Below, piece by piece: positions 1-7,832 of a DNA stretch of 64,000 bases. The stretch is from NCBI RefSeq assembly GCF_900119075.1, contig NZ_FPIP01000011.1, positions 1-64,000 of the forward strand. The letters are read 5' to 3'. Both the position numbers and the translations under genes were made by a program. The notes under the pieces are model-generated. The model did not search any database, was not told where the DNA came from, and was given only the letters and a program-made list of their open reading frames with translations. The stretch's first letter is position 1; each line of letters starts with the position of its first letter. Source of the stretch: Ruminococcus flavefaciens. Lineage in GTDB: Bacteria > Bacillota > Clostridia > Oscillospirales > Ruminococcaceae.

Positions 1-164
1 CCGTTTCCAGAAGCTATCCCTCTCTCCAAGGCAGGTTGCTCACGTGTTACTCACCCGTCCGCCACTAAGATATCCTAAGTAAACTCAAAATATCTCCGTT
101 CGACTTGCATGTGTTAAGCGTGCCGCCAGCGTTCGTCCTGAGCCAGGATCAAACTCTTTATTAA
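1..164 (-). rRNA. rrs: 16S ribosomal RNA, 5' end only
   Basis: The reverse complement contains the conserved 16S start AGAGTTTGATCCTGGCTCAG and then the GGACGAACGCTGGCGGC block. The gene runs off the left edge, so only about the first 164 nucleotides are present. The mature 5' end is placed about seven bases before AGAGTTTGATC by analogy with E. coli and is approximate. Confidence 0.97.
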
Positions 165-381
165 AGTTGTATATATCAGAATGTTTCCATCCTAAAATAT
201 CTGATCCAGTTCATAACGCTTGCGTTATTACTTCAATGTGTTTTTTAGTCTTTTCTTGACTTTCTTTCCTAAGTCTTTCAACTTAGCAAAGGAATCTCAA
301 GGGTCGTTACTTTTTTTCTTCGCATTGTTCAATTTTCAAGATGCTGTTCGCTCTCTCCGCTCAGTCTCCCTCGCGGGACAG
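165..381 (-). promoter_or_regulatory. rRNA operon leader with boxA-like antitermination site
   Basis: This is the transcribed leader between the promoters and 16S. Read on the minus strand, 322-342 gives ATCTTGAAAATTGAACAATG, which resembles the boxA segment (CTTTGAAAACTGAAC) that precedes Firmicutes rRNA genes and helps Nus-dependent antitermination. No coding sequence is seen here. The boxA role is inferred from similarity and position. Confidence 0.6.
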
Positions 382-388
382 CTTTAAT

Positions 389-417
389 ATTATATCACTT
401 ATTTTCTCTTTTGTCAA
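389..417 (-). promoter_or_regulatory. rRNA promoter P2 (proximal)
   Basis: On the minus strand TTGACA (412-417) and TATAAT (389-394) are separated by exactly 17 bp, a full sigma-A consensus. It lies in a duplicated sequence context also found around P1 (GACAGCTTT...ATTATA), so the two promoters probably arose by local duplication. Confidence 0.9.
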
Positions 418-528
418 GAGGTTTTTTGAATTTTTTCAAAAAACTTTTTCGTGATATCTGTCTTTCGCCCGAACTCCCGCGCTGTATCACCAGTCTTACC
501 GTTTGTCCTCTCGTCCGACAGCTTTTAT

Positions 529-557
529 ATTATAGCACCATTTTCAGCCTTTGTCAA
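529..557 (-). promoter_or_regulatory. rRNA promoter P1 (distal)
   Basis: On the minus strand TTGACA (552-557), a 17-bp spacer and TATAAT (529-534) form a second perfect consensus promoter 140 bp upstream of P2. Tandem strong promoters are usual for rRNA operons. Confidence 0.9.
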
Positions 558-560
558 CTA

Positions 561-590
561 AAAAAAGCGCCGTTGAATCGGGCGCTTTTT
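561..590 (-). terminator. intrinsic terminator after the 637-1574 gene pair
   Basis: The stem AAAGCGCC / GGCGCTTT has a 9-base loop. On the minus strand it is followed by a run of T. It sits between the 637-1062 gene and rRNA promoter P1 and so insulates the rRNA operon. Confidence 0.8.
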
Positions 591-636
591 ATGTATAATT
601 TCCCATATTGTGTTTTTTATATATCGCTATAGCCTG

Positions 637-1062
637 TTAATGCAGGTACGAATATATAAATCTCCCTGCAAACACCACTGCCATAGCCACAAGGGCTCCT
701 GCTATGGTTATATGCTTCTGGACGTCCTCCTCGAACTTGAACTTCTCGGGTTCTTTGGGATCGCAGAGGATAAGATGAGTTGAGCCTACCTTTAAGGGCT
801 GTGTATAGCCTGCCTTGTCCTGAACCTCATAGGTCTTGCCGCCGATATCGTACTTCATGATATGGACGTAGTTATCTGCGCGGCTGCTCTTGAACGCCAC
901 ACTCTCCAGAACAATGCCCTTTTTCTTTATTACCTCTTTGGCTTCAAGCACCTCGGCTTTTGCGATAACGCCGAACTTCTTATAATAAAGAAGCCGCGCA
1001 AGATAGACGCATCCTGCTGCGGCTGTTACTATGCCAATGCAGGCAAGTATTATATCTCTCAT
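637..1062 (-). CDS. small membrane protein, DUF3592-like
   Basis: 141 aa. A hydrophobic N-terminal helix (about residues 3-24) and a C-terminal one (about 118-138) flank a soluble middle. That middle holds the GKTYEV...G...LILCDPKEPEKF pattern typical of DUF3592 proteins, in which a short extracytoplasmic or cytoplasmic beta domain is tethered to the membrane. Function unknown. It starts at an ATG preceded by GAGGTG and follows the 1077-1574 gene by 14 bp, so the two are probably cotranscribed. The family call rests on the motif pattern only. Confidence 0.6.
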   Translation of the reverse strand: MRDIILACIGIVTAAAGCVYLARLLYYKKFGVIAKAEVLEAKEVIKKKGIVLESVAFKSSRADNYVHIMKYDIGGKTYEVQDKAGYTQPLKVGSTHLILCDPKEPEKFKFEEDVQKHITIAGALVAMAVVFAGRFIYSYLH

Positions 1063-1076
1063 GTTTCACCTCATGG

Positions 1077-1574
1077 TCAGAATATGCTCTCGGGCTGTAC
1101 ATAGCCCTTTGCCTTTTCGGGATAAAGGCGCTCCGCATAGCGGTATATCTGCATTATCTCAAGCTTGCTGGACTCGCCGTCCATACACCTCCTGATATCC
1201 TCACGGCCTATCTTGGTGTTGAGCTTGTAGCAGTCCTCAACGCCGTTCTCATTATAATGGAATCGCACGTCAAAGGAATAGCTGTTGCTGCCTGCAAGAT
1301 GAGCACCTATGGAATAGGAAAAGTTTTCGATATTATCAAGGTTTATCTTCCATTTATAAAAGAGGTATTTGCAGTTGATAACGCTTCCGCTGCCGAACTC
1401 CACCGTAGTGCCCATATTTGAAAAGGCAACATAGGCGGCGAGTCCCAGCAGTATGCCTATGGGCAGACCTATCTCGTCTGTGAAGTACACAACTGTACAG
1501 ACTACAGCTGCCCATATCAGTATAGATATCTTTATCGCCAAAGGCGGTATATACGATACTTTCAGCTTTTTCAT
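1077..1574 (-). CDS. hypothetical two-helix membrane protein
   Basis: 165 aa from the chosen ATG, which has a strong GGGGGAG site 4 bases upstream; an ATG eight codons earlier lacks a good site. Two adjacent hydrophobic segments (about residues 12-50) are followed by a soluble region of about 110 residues resembling the small PH-like cytoplasmic domains found behind paired helices. No catalytic motif is visible. It probably forms a two-gene operon with the DUF3592-like gene downstream. Confidence 0.6.
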   Translation of the reverse strand: MKKLKVSYIPPLAIKISILIWAAVVCTVVYFTDEIGLPIGILLGLAAYVAFSNMGTTVEFGSGSVINCKYLFYKWKINLDNIENFSYSIGAHLAGSNSYSFDVRFHYNENGVEDCYKLNTKIGREDIRRCMDGESSKLEIMQIYRYAERLYPEKAKGYVQPESIF

Positions 1575-1661
1575 AATCTCCCCCGCTTTAATTACCAAAA
1601 GCGAACAGTCCCTTACTGTTCCTATAATGAAATAATACCATTTTTGCGGCGATTTGTCAAT

Positions 1662-1690
1662 AAAAAAGCGGATATCTTAATGATATCCGC
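1662..1690 (-). terminator. terminator downstream of argF
   Basis: A perfect 9-bp stem GCGGATATC / GATATCCGC with a 5-base loop is followed on the minus strand by TTTTTTA. It is the first clear terminator after the argD-argF transcription unit. Confidence 0.8.
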
Positions 1691-1733
1691 TGAATTTTAT
1701 TCACTTACATAATCCATTCGTAAGATTATCAAA

Positions 1734-1892
1734 GGACGCCCTCTCTTGCAGGGCGTCCCTCTTTCAAAAACAGTCCACTGGACTGTTTTTGAAATTCACC
1801 CTTGCGGAGCGCTTCGTAACTGTGGGGCTTTGCCCCACACCCCACCAGAGGCGCCGCCTCTGGACTCTGCCAAAGGAACACAGTCCCTTTGG
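1734..1892. repeat. cluster of five consecutive palindromes
   Basis: Five inverted repeats stand head to tail between argF and its terminator: GGACGCCCT/AGGGCGTCC (1734-1758), CAAAAACAGTCC/GGACTGTTTTTG (1765-1791), GTGGGGC/GCCCCAC (1822-1838), CAGAGGC/GCCTCTG (1846-1862) and CCAAAGG/CCTTTGG (1870-1892). There is no coding potential that looks real. The block could be a mobile intergenic repeat, a transcribed mRNA-stabilising structure, or both. Confidence 0.7.
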
Positions 1893-1931
1893 AATCCCGT
1901 TTATATGCTCAGACGATTTTCAGCTAACGGC

Positions 1932-2840
1932 TCAGTTCGCCATGAGCTTTACCATTACTGCCTTCTGAGCGTGGAGACGGTTCTCGGCTTCCTCGAATAT
2001 CTCGTTTGCGTGAGCCTCGAATACCTTCTCTGTTATCTCCTCCTCGCGGTGTGCAGGGAGACAGTGGAGAACCATTGCGCCCTCGTTTGCCTGTACCATG
2101 AGCTCATCGTTTATCTGGTAGCCTGCGAAAGCCTTCTTGCGCTTCTCAGCTTCGCCTTCCTGTCCCATAGAAGCCCATACGTCTGTGATAAGTACGTCTG
2201 CGCCCTTTGCAGCCTGCATAGGAACATTTGTCATCTCGAACTTGTCGCCGTAGCCCTTTGCAAAGTCAAGTATCTCCTTTGGAGGCTGATAGTCGTCAGG
2301 GCAAGCGATAGACACGCTCATGCCTACCTTTAAGCAGCCTACGATAAGGGAGTTTGCCATGTTGTTTCCGTCGCCGATGAAGCACATCTTCAGACCGTCG
2401 AAGCTGCCCTTGAACTCGCGGATAGTCATAAGGTCGGCAAGTACCTGACAAGGGTGGCAGAAGTCTGTAAGACCGTTGATTATCGGAATAGAGCCGTATT
2501 CTGCAAGGTCCTCGACTTCCTTCTGCTCGAATGTACGTATCATGATACCGTCAAGGTAACGTGAGAGAACTCTTGCTGTATCCTGTACAGGCTCTCCGCG
2601 TCCTATCTGGAGGTCGTTTGAGGAGAGGAACAGCGGATATCCGCCCAGCTGGTACATACCTGTCTCAAAGGATACACGGGTACGTGTGGAAGCCTTCTGG
2701 AATATCATTCCGAGAGTCTTGCCCTTGAGGTGTGGGTGTGGGATACCGTGCTTGAGCTCATACTTGAGCTGGTCAGCAAGGTTAAGTATCTCGATTATCT
2801 CTTCTGTGCTCAGGTCGAGCATTTTAAGTAAGTGTTTCAT
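1932..2840 (-). CDS. argF: ornithine carbamoyltransferase
   Basis: 302 aa, a normal family length. It catalyses carbamoyl phosphate + ornithine to citrulline in the cytoplasm, the sixth step of arginine synthesis. Seen directly: the carbamoyl-phosphate loop STRTR at residues 51-55, FCHPCQ near 127-132 and the HCLPAHR ornithine-site motif near 260-266. Its ATG has AAGGA upstream. It is the last gene of the argD-LURP-argF unit and is followed by a terminator at 1662-1690. The catabolic argF/arcB enzyme is nearly identical in motifs, but the biosynthetic neighbours favour the anabolic role. Confidence 0.95.
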   Translation of the reverse strand: MKHLLKMLDLSTEEIIEILNLADQLKYELKHGIPHPHLKGKTLGMIFQKASTRTRVSFETGMYQLGGYPLFLSSNDLQIGRGEPVQDTARVLSRYLDGIMIRTFEQKEVEDLAEYGSIPIINGLTDFCHPCQVLADLMTIREFKGSFDGLKMCFIGDGNNMANSLIVGCLKVGMSVSIACPDDYQPPKEILDFAKGYGDKFEMTNVPMQAAKGADVLITDVWASMGQEGEAEKRKKAFAGYQINDELMVQANEGAMVLHCLPAHREEEITEKVFEAHANEIFEEAENRLHAQKAVMVKLMAN

Positions 2841-2867
2841 ATTTTCTATCCTTTCTTAATCAAAAAA

Positions 2868-3329
2868 TCATCTGTTCATTTCTGTGAACGCCTTATCTAT
2901 AGCCACTGCAAACAGCGGTATATAATCATCGAAAGCCTTGTTATCCACGTTTATATGGAACTGCATCTCGCCGTTTACTCCCACAAGGCTCTGGATATGA
3001 CCTACATTGTTTCCGTCGAGGATTATGTCGAATTCCTTTCTGTCCTTGCTGGAGATCTCAAAGTGCATGGTCTTGTGTCTTACCTTAATGGTAGGATCAA
3101 GGAACATAGAGGTACACTCCATTGTCATGAATACGTTGTCATTGAGGATTATTGTGAAGCTCGGTCTCTTTGCGTCGCCTGTCTGAACGAGAGTATAGAG
3201 GTTGTAATTGCTTGCGTCCATAAGATTATAACGGGCACTGAAGCCTTTTTTCTTGATATTATAGAGAAGGCGGTCATCTTTGTCTACTACAGTATATTTT
3301 GCGCCTTTACCGATTACTCTTAGCTCCAT
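2868..3329 (-). CDS. LURP-one-related / tubby-like domain protein
   Basis: About 153 aa, all soluble. It has the alternating beta pattern of LURP-one/Tubby C-terminal-like proteins: an N-terminal KYTVVDKDDRLLYNIK strand pair, repeated short strands, and a hydrophobic C-terminal helix (YIPLFAVAIDKAF). Such domains are thought to bind membrane phosphoinositides or act as scaffolds; no bacterial role is established. The second ATG is chosen because GGAGG lies 7 bases before it, whereas the first ATG has only one base of spacing. It follows argD by 2 bp and precedes argF, so it is translated as part of the arginine unit. Confidence 0.6.
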   Translation of the reverse strand: MELRVIGKGAKYTVVDKDDRLLYNIKKKGFSARYNLMDASNYNLYTLVQTGDAKRPSFTIILNDNVFMTMECTSMFLDPTIKVRHKTMHFEISSKDRKEFDIILDGNNVGHIQSLVGVNGEMQFHINVDNKAFDDYIPLFAVAIDKAFTEMNR

Positions 3330-3331
3330 GA

Positions 3332-4501
3332 TCATTCCTCCAGTATCTCTATCAGAATTTTCAGTCCGTCCTTTAGCTCGTCGTAGGATATAGTCAGCGG
3401 TGGAAGAAGTCTTACCTTTTCCTTGGCAGTGAGGATCAGAAGCCCCTTATCAAGAGCCTTTTGTGCCACATCGTGAGCGTCCTTGCTTTTAAGCTTTATG
3501 CCTATCATGAGACCGAGACCTGTTACAGCCTCTACCTCGCTGCACTTTTCAAGCTCTGTCCTGATAAGCTCGCTCTTTTTGCACACATCATCGAGGAAGC
3601 CCTCGCTCTCTAACCTGTCGAGCACTGCAAGACCGCCTGCACAGGCGATAGGATTGCCGCCGAAGGTAGAGCCGTGAGTACCTGCTGTGAGAACTCCGCT
3701 GCATTTTTCATTGACGAGACAAGCTCCCATAGGCAGTCCGCCTGCGATGCCCTTTGCCAGAGTAGTGATATCGGCTTTTCTGCCGAAGTTATCTCCTGCA
3801 AGGAATTTGCCTGTACGTCCGACGCCTGTCTGTATCTCGTCGGCTATAACAAGTATATCCTTGGGAGCGCAAAGCTCATACACCGCGTCTACGAACTCCT
3901 TATCGAGCTTATTGACGCCGCCCTCGCCCTGAACGTATTCAAGCATTACCGCACAAACTGTCTTGTCCTCAAGCTTAGCCTTCAGGTCGCTGATGTCGTT
4001 TGCCTTTACGTTCACGAAACCGTCTACGAACGGAAAGAAGTAGTTATGGAATACGTCCTGACCTGTAGCGGAAAGAGTAGCGATAGTTCTGCCGTGGAAG
4101 GAATTAACAAGGGTAATAATAGTATGTCTGCCCTTGCCGTATTTATCGAAGCTGTACTTCCTTGCCACCTTGATAGCGCACTCGTTTGCCTCTGCGCCGC
4201 TGTTGCAGAAGAACACCGACTTGTAGCCTGTGATGTCACAGAGCCTTTCGGCGAAATCCGCCTGAACCTTTGTGTAGTAGTAATTGGAGCTGTGCTGGAG
4301 TGTTCTTACCTGAGCGCATACAGCGTCAGCCCATTTTTCGTCGCAGTAGCCGAGGGAATTGGTACCGATACCGCTTCCGAAGTCAATGTATTCCGTGCCG
4401 TTTTCGTCCTTACAGCGTCTGCCGCTGCCCTGCTCCATAACGAGAGGGTAGCGTCCGTAGGACTGCATAACGTGCGAGTTGAATTTATCTATGGTATTCA
4501 T
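3332..4501 (-). CDS. argD: acetylornithine aminotransferase
   Basis: 389 aa. This PLP-dependent class III aminotransferase converts N-acetylglutamate semialdehyde and glutamate to N-acetylornithine. Seen: the N-terminal GSGIGTNSLGY, the phosphate-binding NSGAEANE, VIADEIQTGVGRTGK with the cofactor Asp, and the LAKGIAGGLPMGA lysine motif. The start is the ATG before NTIDKF, which has AAGGAGG seven bases upstream; the 28 extra upstream codons are rejected because they read through the promoter. It is the first gene after its own promoter and overlaps none of its neighbours. Confidence 0.95.
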   Translation of the reverse strand: MNTIDKFNSHVMQSYGRYPLVMEQGSGRRCKDENGTEYIDFGSGIGTNSLGYCDEKWADAVCAQVRTLQHSSNYYYTKVQADFAERLCDITGYKSVFFCNSGAEANECAIKVARKYSFDKYGKGRHTIITLVNSFHGRTIATLSATGQDVFHNYFFPFVDGFVNVKANDISDLKAKLEDKTVCAVMLEYVQGEGGVNKLDKEFVDAVYELCAPKDILVIADEIQTGVGRTGKFLAGDNFGRKADITTLAKGIAGGLPMGACLVNEKCSGVLTAGTHGSTFGGNPIACAGGLAVLDRLESEGFLDDVCKKSELIRTELEKCSEVEAVTGLGLMIGIKLKSKDAHDVAQKALDKGLLILTAKEKVRLLPPLTISYDELKDGLKILIEILEE

Positions 4502-4559
4502 AAAATTCCTCCTTGGGGCAGACTGCCTTGGAGTTACAGAACTTTTCAGACACACTATT

Positions 4560-4589
4560 ATTATAGCGCTGAAAGGCAGTCGCAATCAA
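4560..4589 (-). promoter_or_regulatory. promoter of argD-LURP-argF
   Basis: On the minus strand TTGATT (4584-4589), an 18-bp spacer and TATAAT (4560-4565) stand about 60 bp before argD. A 9-bp inverted repeat GACTGCCTT (4521-4529) / AAGGCAGTC (4573-4581) brackets the start region and could be an operator. No clear ARG box was found here. Confidence 0.6.
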
Positions 4590-4667
4590 TCAAACTATAC
4601 TTATAATAAGTAAATTTTTTGTATACAAGTAAATAATTTTACAGAGAGTTGTAAATATAGAACCTAA

Positions 4668-5534
4668 TTATACAAACTGTGTACCGATTCCTTCATTGGA
4701 AAGTATCTCGATGAGGATAGAATGAGGTACTCTTCCGTCGATGATAACAGTCTTGCTTACGCCGCGTCTTACAGCCTCTACGCAGCAGTCTATCTTTGGT
4801 ATCATGCCGCCTGAGATGATACCCTGCATTTTCAGGAAAGGCACCTCGCTGACGTTTACCTCGGGGATAAGTGTGGACGGATCGTCCTTATCGCGGAGAA
4901 GTCCTGCGATATCTGTCATAAGGATAAGATTCTCTGCGCCAAGCTCGGCAGCTATTCTTGCAGCGGCTGTATCGGCGTTGATGTTGTAGGTGTTGCCCTC
5001 CTCGTCGGTAGCAACTGTAGCTATTACGGGGATATTGCCGTTAGCCAAAGCGTCTGTGATAGGCTTTGTATTTACCTTTGTTATCTCGCCTACCCAGCCA
5101 AGGTCCTGACCGTCGTCGGTCTTTTTCTTTTCAGCCATGAGCATTTCGCCGTCGATACCGCAAAGACCTACTGCGCTGCCCTTGTGCTGTGCAAGAAGCT
5201 GTACCAGTTCCTTGTTGACCTTGCCCGAGAGCACCATTTTTACCACGTCAACAGTTGCGTCGTCAGTATAGCGCAGACCGTTCACGAAGCGGCTCTCGAT
5301 ATTGAGCTTCTTGAGCATATCGCTTATCTCGGGACCGCCGCCGTGTACCAGAACTACCTTTACGCCTACCAGCGAAAGGAGAACGATATCTGTCATAACA
5401 GCGTCCTTGAGTTCCTTGTTGGTCATAGCGTTTCCGCCGTACTTGATAACAAGTATCTTGTTATTGTACTTCTGGATATAAGGCAGGGCGTCAATAAGCA
5501 CCTGCGATTTATCGTTGTTTGAGATCTTTTCCAT
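4668..5534 (-). CDS. argB: acetylglutamate kinase
   Basis: 288 aa. It phosphorylates N-acetylglutamate with ATP, the second step of the acetylated arginine route, and is usually the arginine-feedback target where ArgJ is present. Seen: KYGGNAM near residues 33-39, LVHGGGPEIS, the NINADTAAARIA nucleotide-binding region and GMIPKIDCCVEAV near the C-terminus, which matches the amino-acid kinase fold. It follows the 5551-6399 gene by 16 bp and closes the argC-argJ-argB unit. Confidence 0.95.
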   Translation of the reverse strand: MEKISNNDKSQVLIDALPYIQKYNNKILVIKYGGNAMTNKELKDAVMTDIVLLSLVGVKVVLVHGGGPEISDMLKKLNIESRFVNGLRYTDDATVDVVKMVLSGKVNKELVQLLAQHKGSAVGLCGIDGEMLMAEKKKTDDGQDLGWVGEITKVNTKPITDALANGNIPVIATVATDEEGNTYNINADTAAARIAAELGAENLILMTDIAGLLRDKDDPSTLIPEVNVSEVPFLKMQGIISGGMIPKIDCCVEAVRRGVSKTVIIDGRVPHSILIEILSNEGIGTQFV

Positions 5535-5550
5535 CTTACTTTACTTCCTT

Positions 5551-6399
5551 TTAATCATTTATATCATCTGAACTTCGTGAATTATACGGAGTTCTTATTT
5601 TCTTATCGTACATTGTCAGCGGAACGTCATCTTTATGCAGCTTTTTTCGAGTCTGCGGAACATATTCGGGCTTACTGCCGTCTGAACTTTCTTTTTTATA
5701 ATCCATTCCGCCCGCTTTATAATTTTCTATTGCATTATCGAGTATATGCTTCACACGAAATGGTTCATTTACATTTGATATCACCAAAATAAAAAGCATA
5801 CTTCTGCCTTCATATCTGTTTGCCTTGACAGTTATCTTTCCCTTGCTTCCGCTGGTAATACTTGCGCTTGTACTTGTGATGTCGCCGAGAGACAGCGTTT
5901 TTACCTGTCCATATCCGTCGGAGATTATCCTTTTGTCGGTTATAGCGTAATTTACACCATTAACGTCTGAATTCAAGCTCTCTATTACAGTTACTATCAC
6001 TCCGATAACTACTGCGGCAGGGAAACCAAACATCAAAAGCAAAAGAATCTCAACGATCAAAGAACTGGCATTACAAAAGATCACATAAAGAGTTAAAGCA
6101 AAGATAAATATAACAATTGCTATAGTAATATAATTGTTTTTTATGAGTTTTCTTTGATTTTTACCGCTTTCCAAAGGATCTTCGGTCTTTCCTTTGCCGC
6201 CGCCGATAACGCATAGCAGCTGTTCGTCAAACATAAGGTTAGGTCTGAACAGGTTTTTTAGATATTCTGTATCGGTGTTAGCTTTTATTGCTTTCTCCCT
6301 TTTTTCCTCTTCCGTCATTATCCTGCCGTACTCATTTTCATCAAAGTAATCCTCGGCACTGATATATTCCCAGTCTTCTTCTTTCTTCTTCCCGAACAT
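5551..6399 (-). CDS. membrane protein with YAITDKR motif, paralog 1
   Basis: 282 aa from the ATG that aligns with the neighbour's start (MFGKKKEED here, MFGRRKEED there); a GTG three codons earlier overlaps the previous stop and is less likely. An acidic N-terminal region, two hydrophobic helices (about 92-140), then YAITDKRII and a beta-rich domain resembling bacterial PH-like (bPH/DUF304-type) modules, and a polar tail. Function unknown. It is one of three adjacent relatives inserted between argJ and argB. Confidence 0.55.
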   Translation of the reverse strand: MFGKKKEEDWEYISAEDYFDENEYGRIMTEEEKREKAIKANTDTEYLKNLFRPNLMFDEQLLCVIGGGKGKTEDPLESGKNQRKLIKNNYITIAIVIFIFALTLYVIFCNASSLIVEILLLLMFGFPAAVVIGVIVTVIESLNSDVNGVNYAITDKRIISDGYGQVKTLSLGDITSTSASITSGSKGKITVKANRYEGRSMLFILVISNVNEPFRVKHILDNAIENYKAGGMDYKKESSDGSKPEYVPQTRKKLHKDDVPLTMYDKKIRTPYNSRSSDDIND

Positions 6400-6404
6400 C
6401 AGCC

Positions 6405-7151
6405 TCACCTGCCCTGAGTTCCATTTGCAATTGCGCCGTGAACAGCGTCCTGTAGTATCCTTTTGACTCTCTGGGGATCGTTTATGCCTGTCATGCCCGA
6501 TCTGTACTGACCGTTCTGCATAGGCTGTCCTGCACGGACGGGACGTCTGGTGGAATAATTTATGTATCCCTTGTTATTGCTGCCTGTAACAGCACTGATA
6601 TTGTATATCTCCGCAAGGAAAACGAACTGCGGTCTGTTGTTCTTGATATTGATGACTCTCATATCGGTAATGGCGTGAACTCCCGTCTGGAAGCCTCCCG
6701 ACGCCGCGATACTTGTCAGCATGAACATCACAAGACCTATCATGAACAGCGGACACACCTTGATTCCTGTGACCATAAGCACAAATGAGATTATTATCAG
6801 TATGGCATTGCGCTTTTTGTCGGCTTTCCGCTCCTGCGGAGGCTTGGGAGACAGCTTGTCGTATCCGCCAACCCACAGCAGATGTTCGTTTGGTGCGAGA
6901 TACGGCTGAAAGCGGCTTTCAAGAGAAGCATAGCTGTCGTAGGAGTGCTGTTCGGAGTCCGCGTCATTGTAGGTCTGTTCGTGACTGTGGTCACATTCCG
7001 CAACTGTATTTATATTGCTGTAGGACTGCTCGTGGCTGTGTTCGCACTCCCTGCGGTATTCCTTTTTGGGAGCAATATAATCGTCGTCGTACTTAGCGGC
7101 GTACCTTTCATTATATTCATCGTAGTCCTCTTCTTTTCTTCTTCCGAACAT
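6405..7151 (-). CDS. membrane protein with HAITDMR motif, paralog 2
   Basis: 248 aa. The N-terminal third is very acidic and carries a duplicated segment, CEHSHEQSY then CDHSHEQTY, with His/Cys spacing that might bind metal. Two membrane segments (about 115-155), HAITDMRVI and a beta-rich C-terminal domain follow. Its overall plan matches both neighbours (LLWVGG in place of LLCVIG or IIWCQP). The start is clear, because the next gene upstream ends 17 bp away. No enzyme motif; function unknown. Confidence 0.55.
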   Translation of the reverse strand: MFGRRKEEDYDEYNERYAAKYDDDYIAPKKEYRRECEHSHEQSYSNINTVAECDHSHEQTYNDADSEQHSYDSYASLESRFQPYLAPNEHLLWVGGYDKLSPKPPQERKADKKRNAILIIISFVLMVTGIKVCPLFMIGLVMFMLTSIAASGGFQTGVHAITDMRVINIKNNRPQFVFLAEIYNISAVTGSNNKGYINYSTRRPVRAGQPMQNGQYRSGMTGINDPQRVKRILQDAVHGAIANGTQGR

Positions 7152-7168
7152 CTATGCACCTCCTCCGC

Positions 7169-7825
7169 TTATTTTCTTCGTTTCATGCGACTTAAACGCC
7201 GTGAGCCATATGTATGCACCACTTTGCCTGTATCTTCGGGAACGATATCCTCCAGACCGTTGTCTCTTTTGACTATGGATATCTGCTTGCGGGCTATCCT
7301 GTCAGCCATGACAGGCGAATCTATCGCATAGAACTCAACAAGCTCTATTTTGTGCGCCGCAATATCAAATTGGGTAAAAAGTCTCAGCAAGCCGATGTTC
7401 TTTTCCTCGTTCAGCATATATATCTGAACGCTGAGTACGTCCTTCAGATAGACATATCTCGGACGTCCTTCATTTTCAAGAGAAATTCCGCGGATATTGG
7501 TTATGGCATATGCGCCCCGCTTATTGCCCGCAGAAAAGCCTGTCATCATATAAAGACCGACAATAATAAATATCATCATAAAGAAATAACAGATAGGATG
7601 ATTATCATGGCTGAAAAGGTTTATCAGAATAAATATTATTCCAACTGCCACAAAAGACAGACCGCTTTTAAATTCTCTGTTCTTTGAGGGCGGCTCGATG
7701 ACTCTTCTGTCGGTCAGCGAAGCTTTTTCAGAGGCGGGCTGACACCAGATGATGTACTCCCCGTCCATGAGATATCCGGAGAAAAGCGACTCGATATCTG
7801 TGCCGTAAAGCTTTTTCTTGTTCAT
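7169..7825 (-). CDS. membrane protein with YAITNIR motif, paralog 3
   Basis: 218 aa. It has a short N-terminus (LMDGEYIIWCQP), two membrane helices (about 55-100), YAITNIRGIS and a beta-rich domain with a basic tail (RRLSRMKRRK). It is the most diverged of the three tandem relatives. It starts 7 bp after argJ ends, so it is within the arginine operon. The shared plan suggests duplicated regulators or lipid- or membrane-binding proteins, but nothing in the sequence shows a function. Confidence 0.55.
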   Translation of the reverse strand: MNKKKLYGTDIESLFSGYLMDGEYIIWCQPASEKASLTDRRVIEPPSKNREFKSGLSFVAVGIIFILINLFSHDNHPICYFFMMIFIIVGLYMMTGFSAGNKRGAYAITNIRGISLENEGRPRYVYLKDVLSVQIYMLNEEKNIGLLRLFTQFDIAAHKIELVEFYAIDSPVMADRIARKQISIVKRDNGLEDIVPEDTGKVVHTYGSRRLSRMKRRK

Positions 7826-7832
7826 AGAAGTT

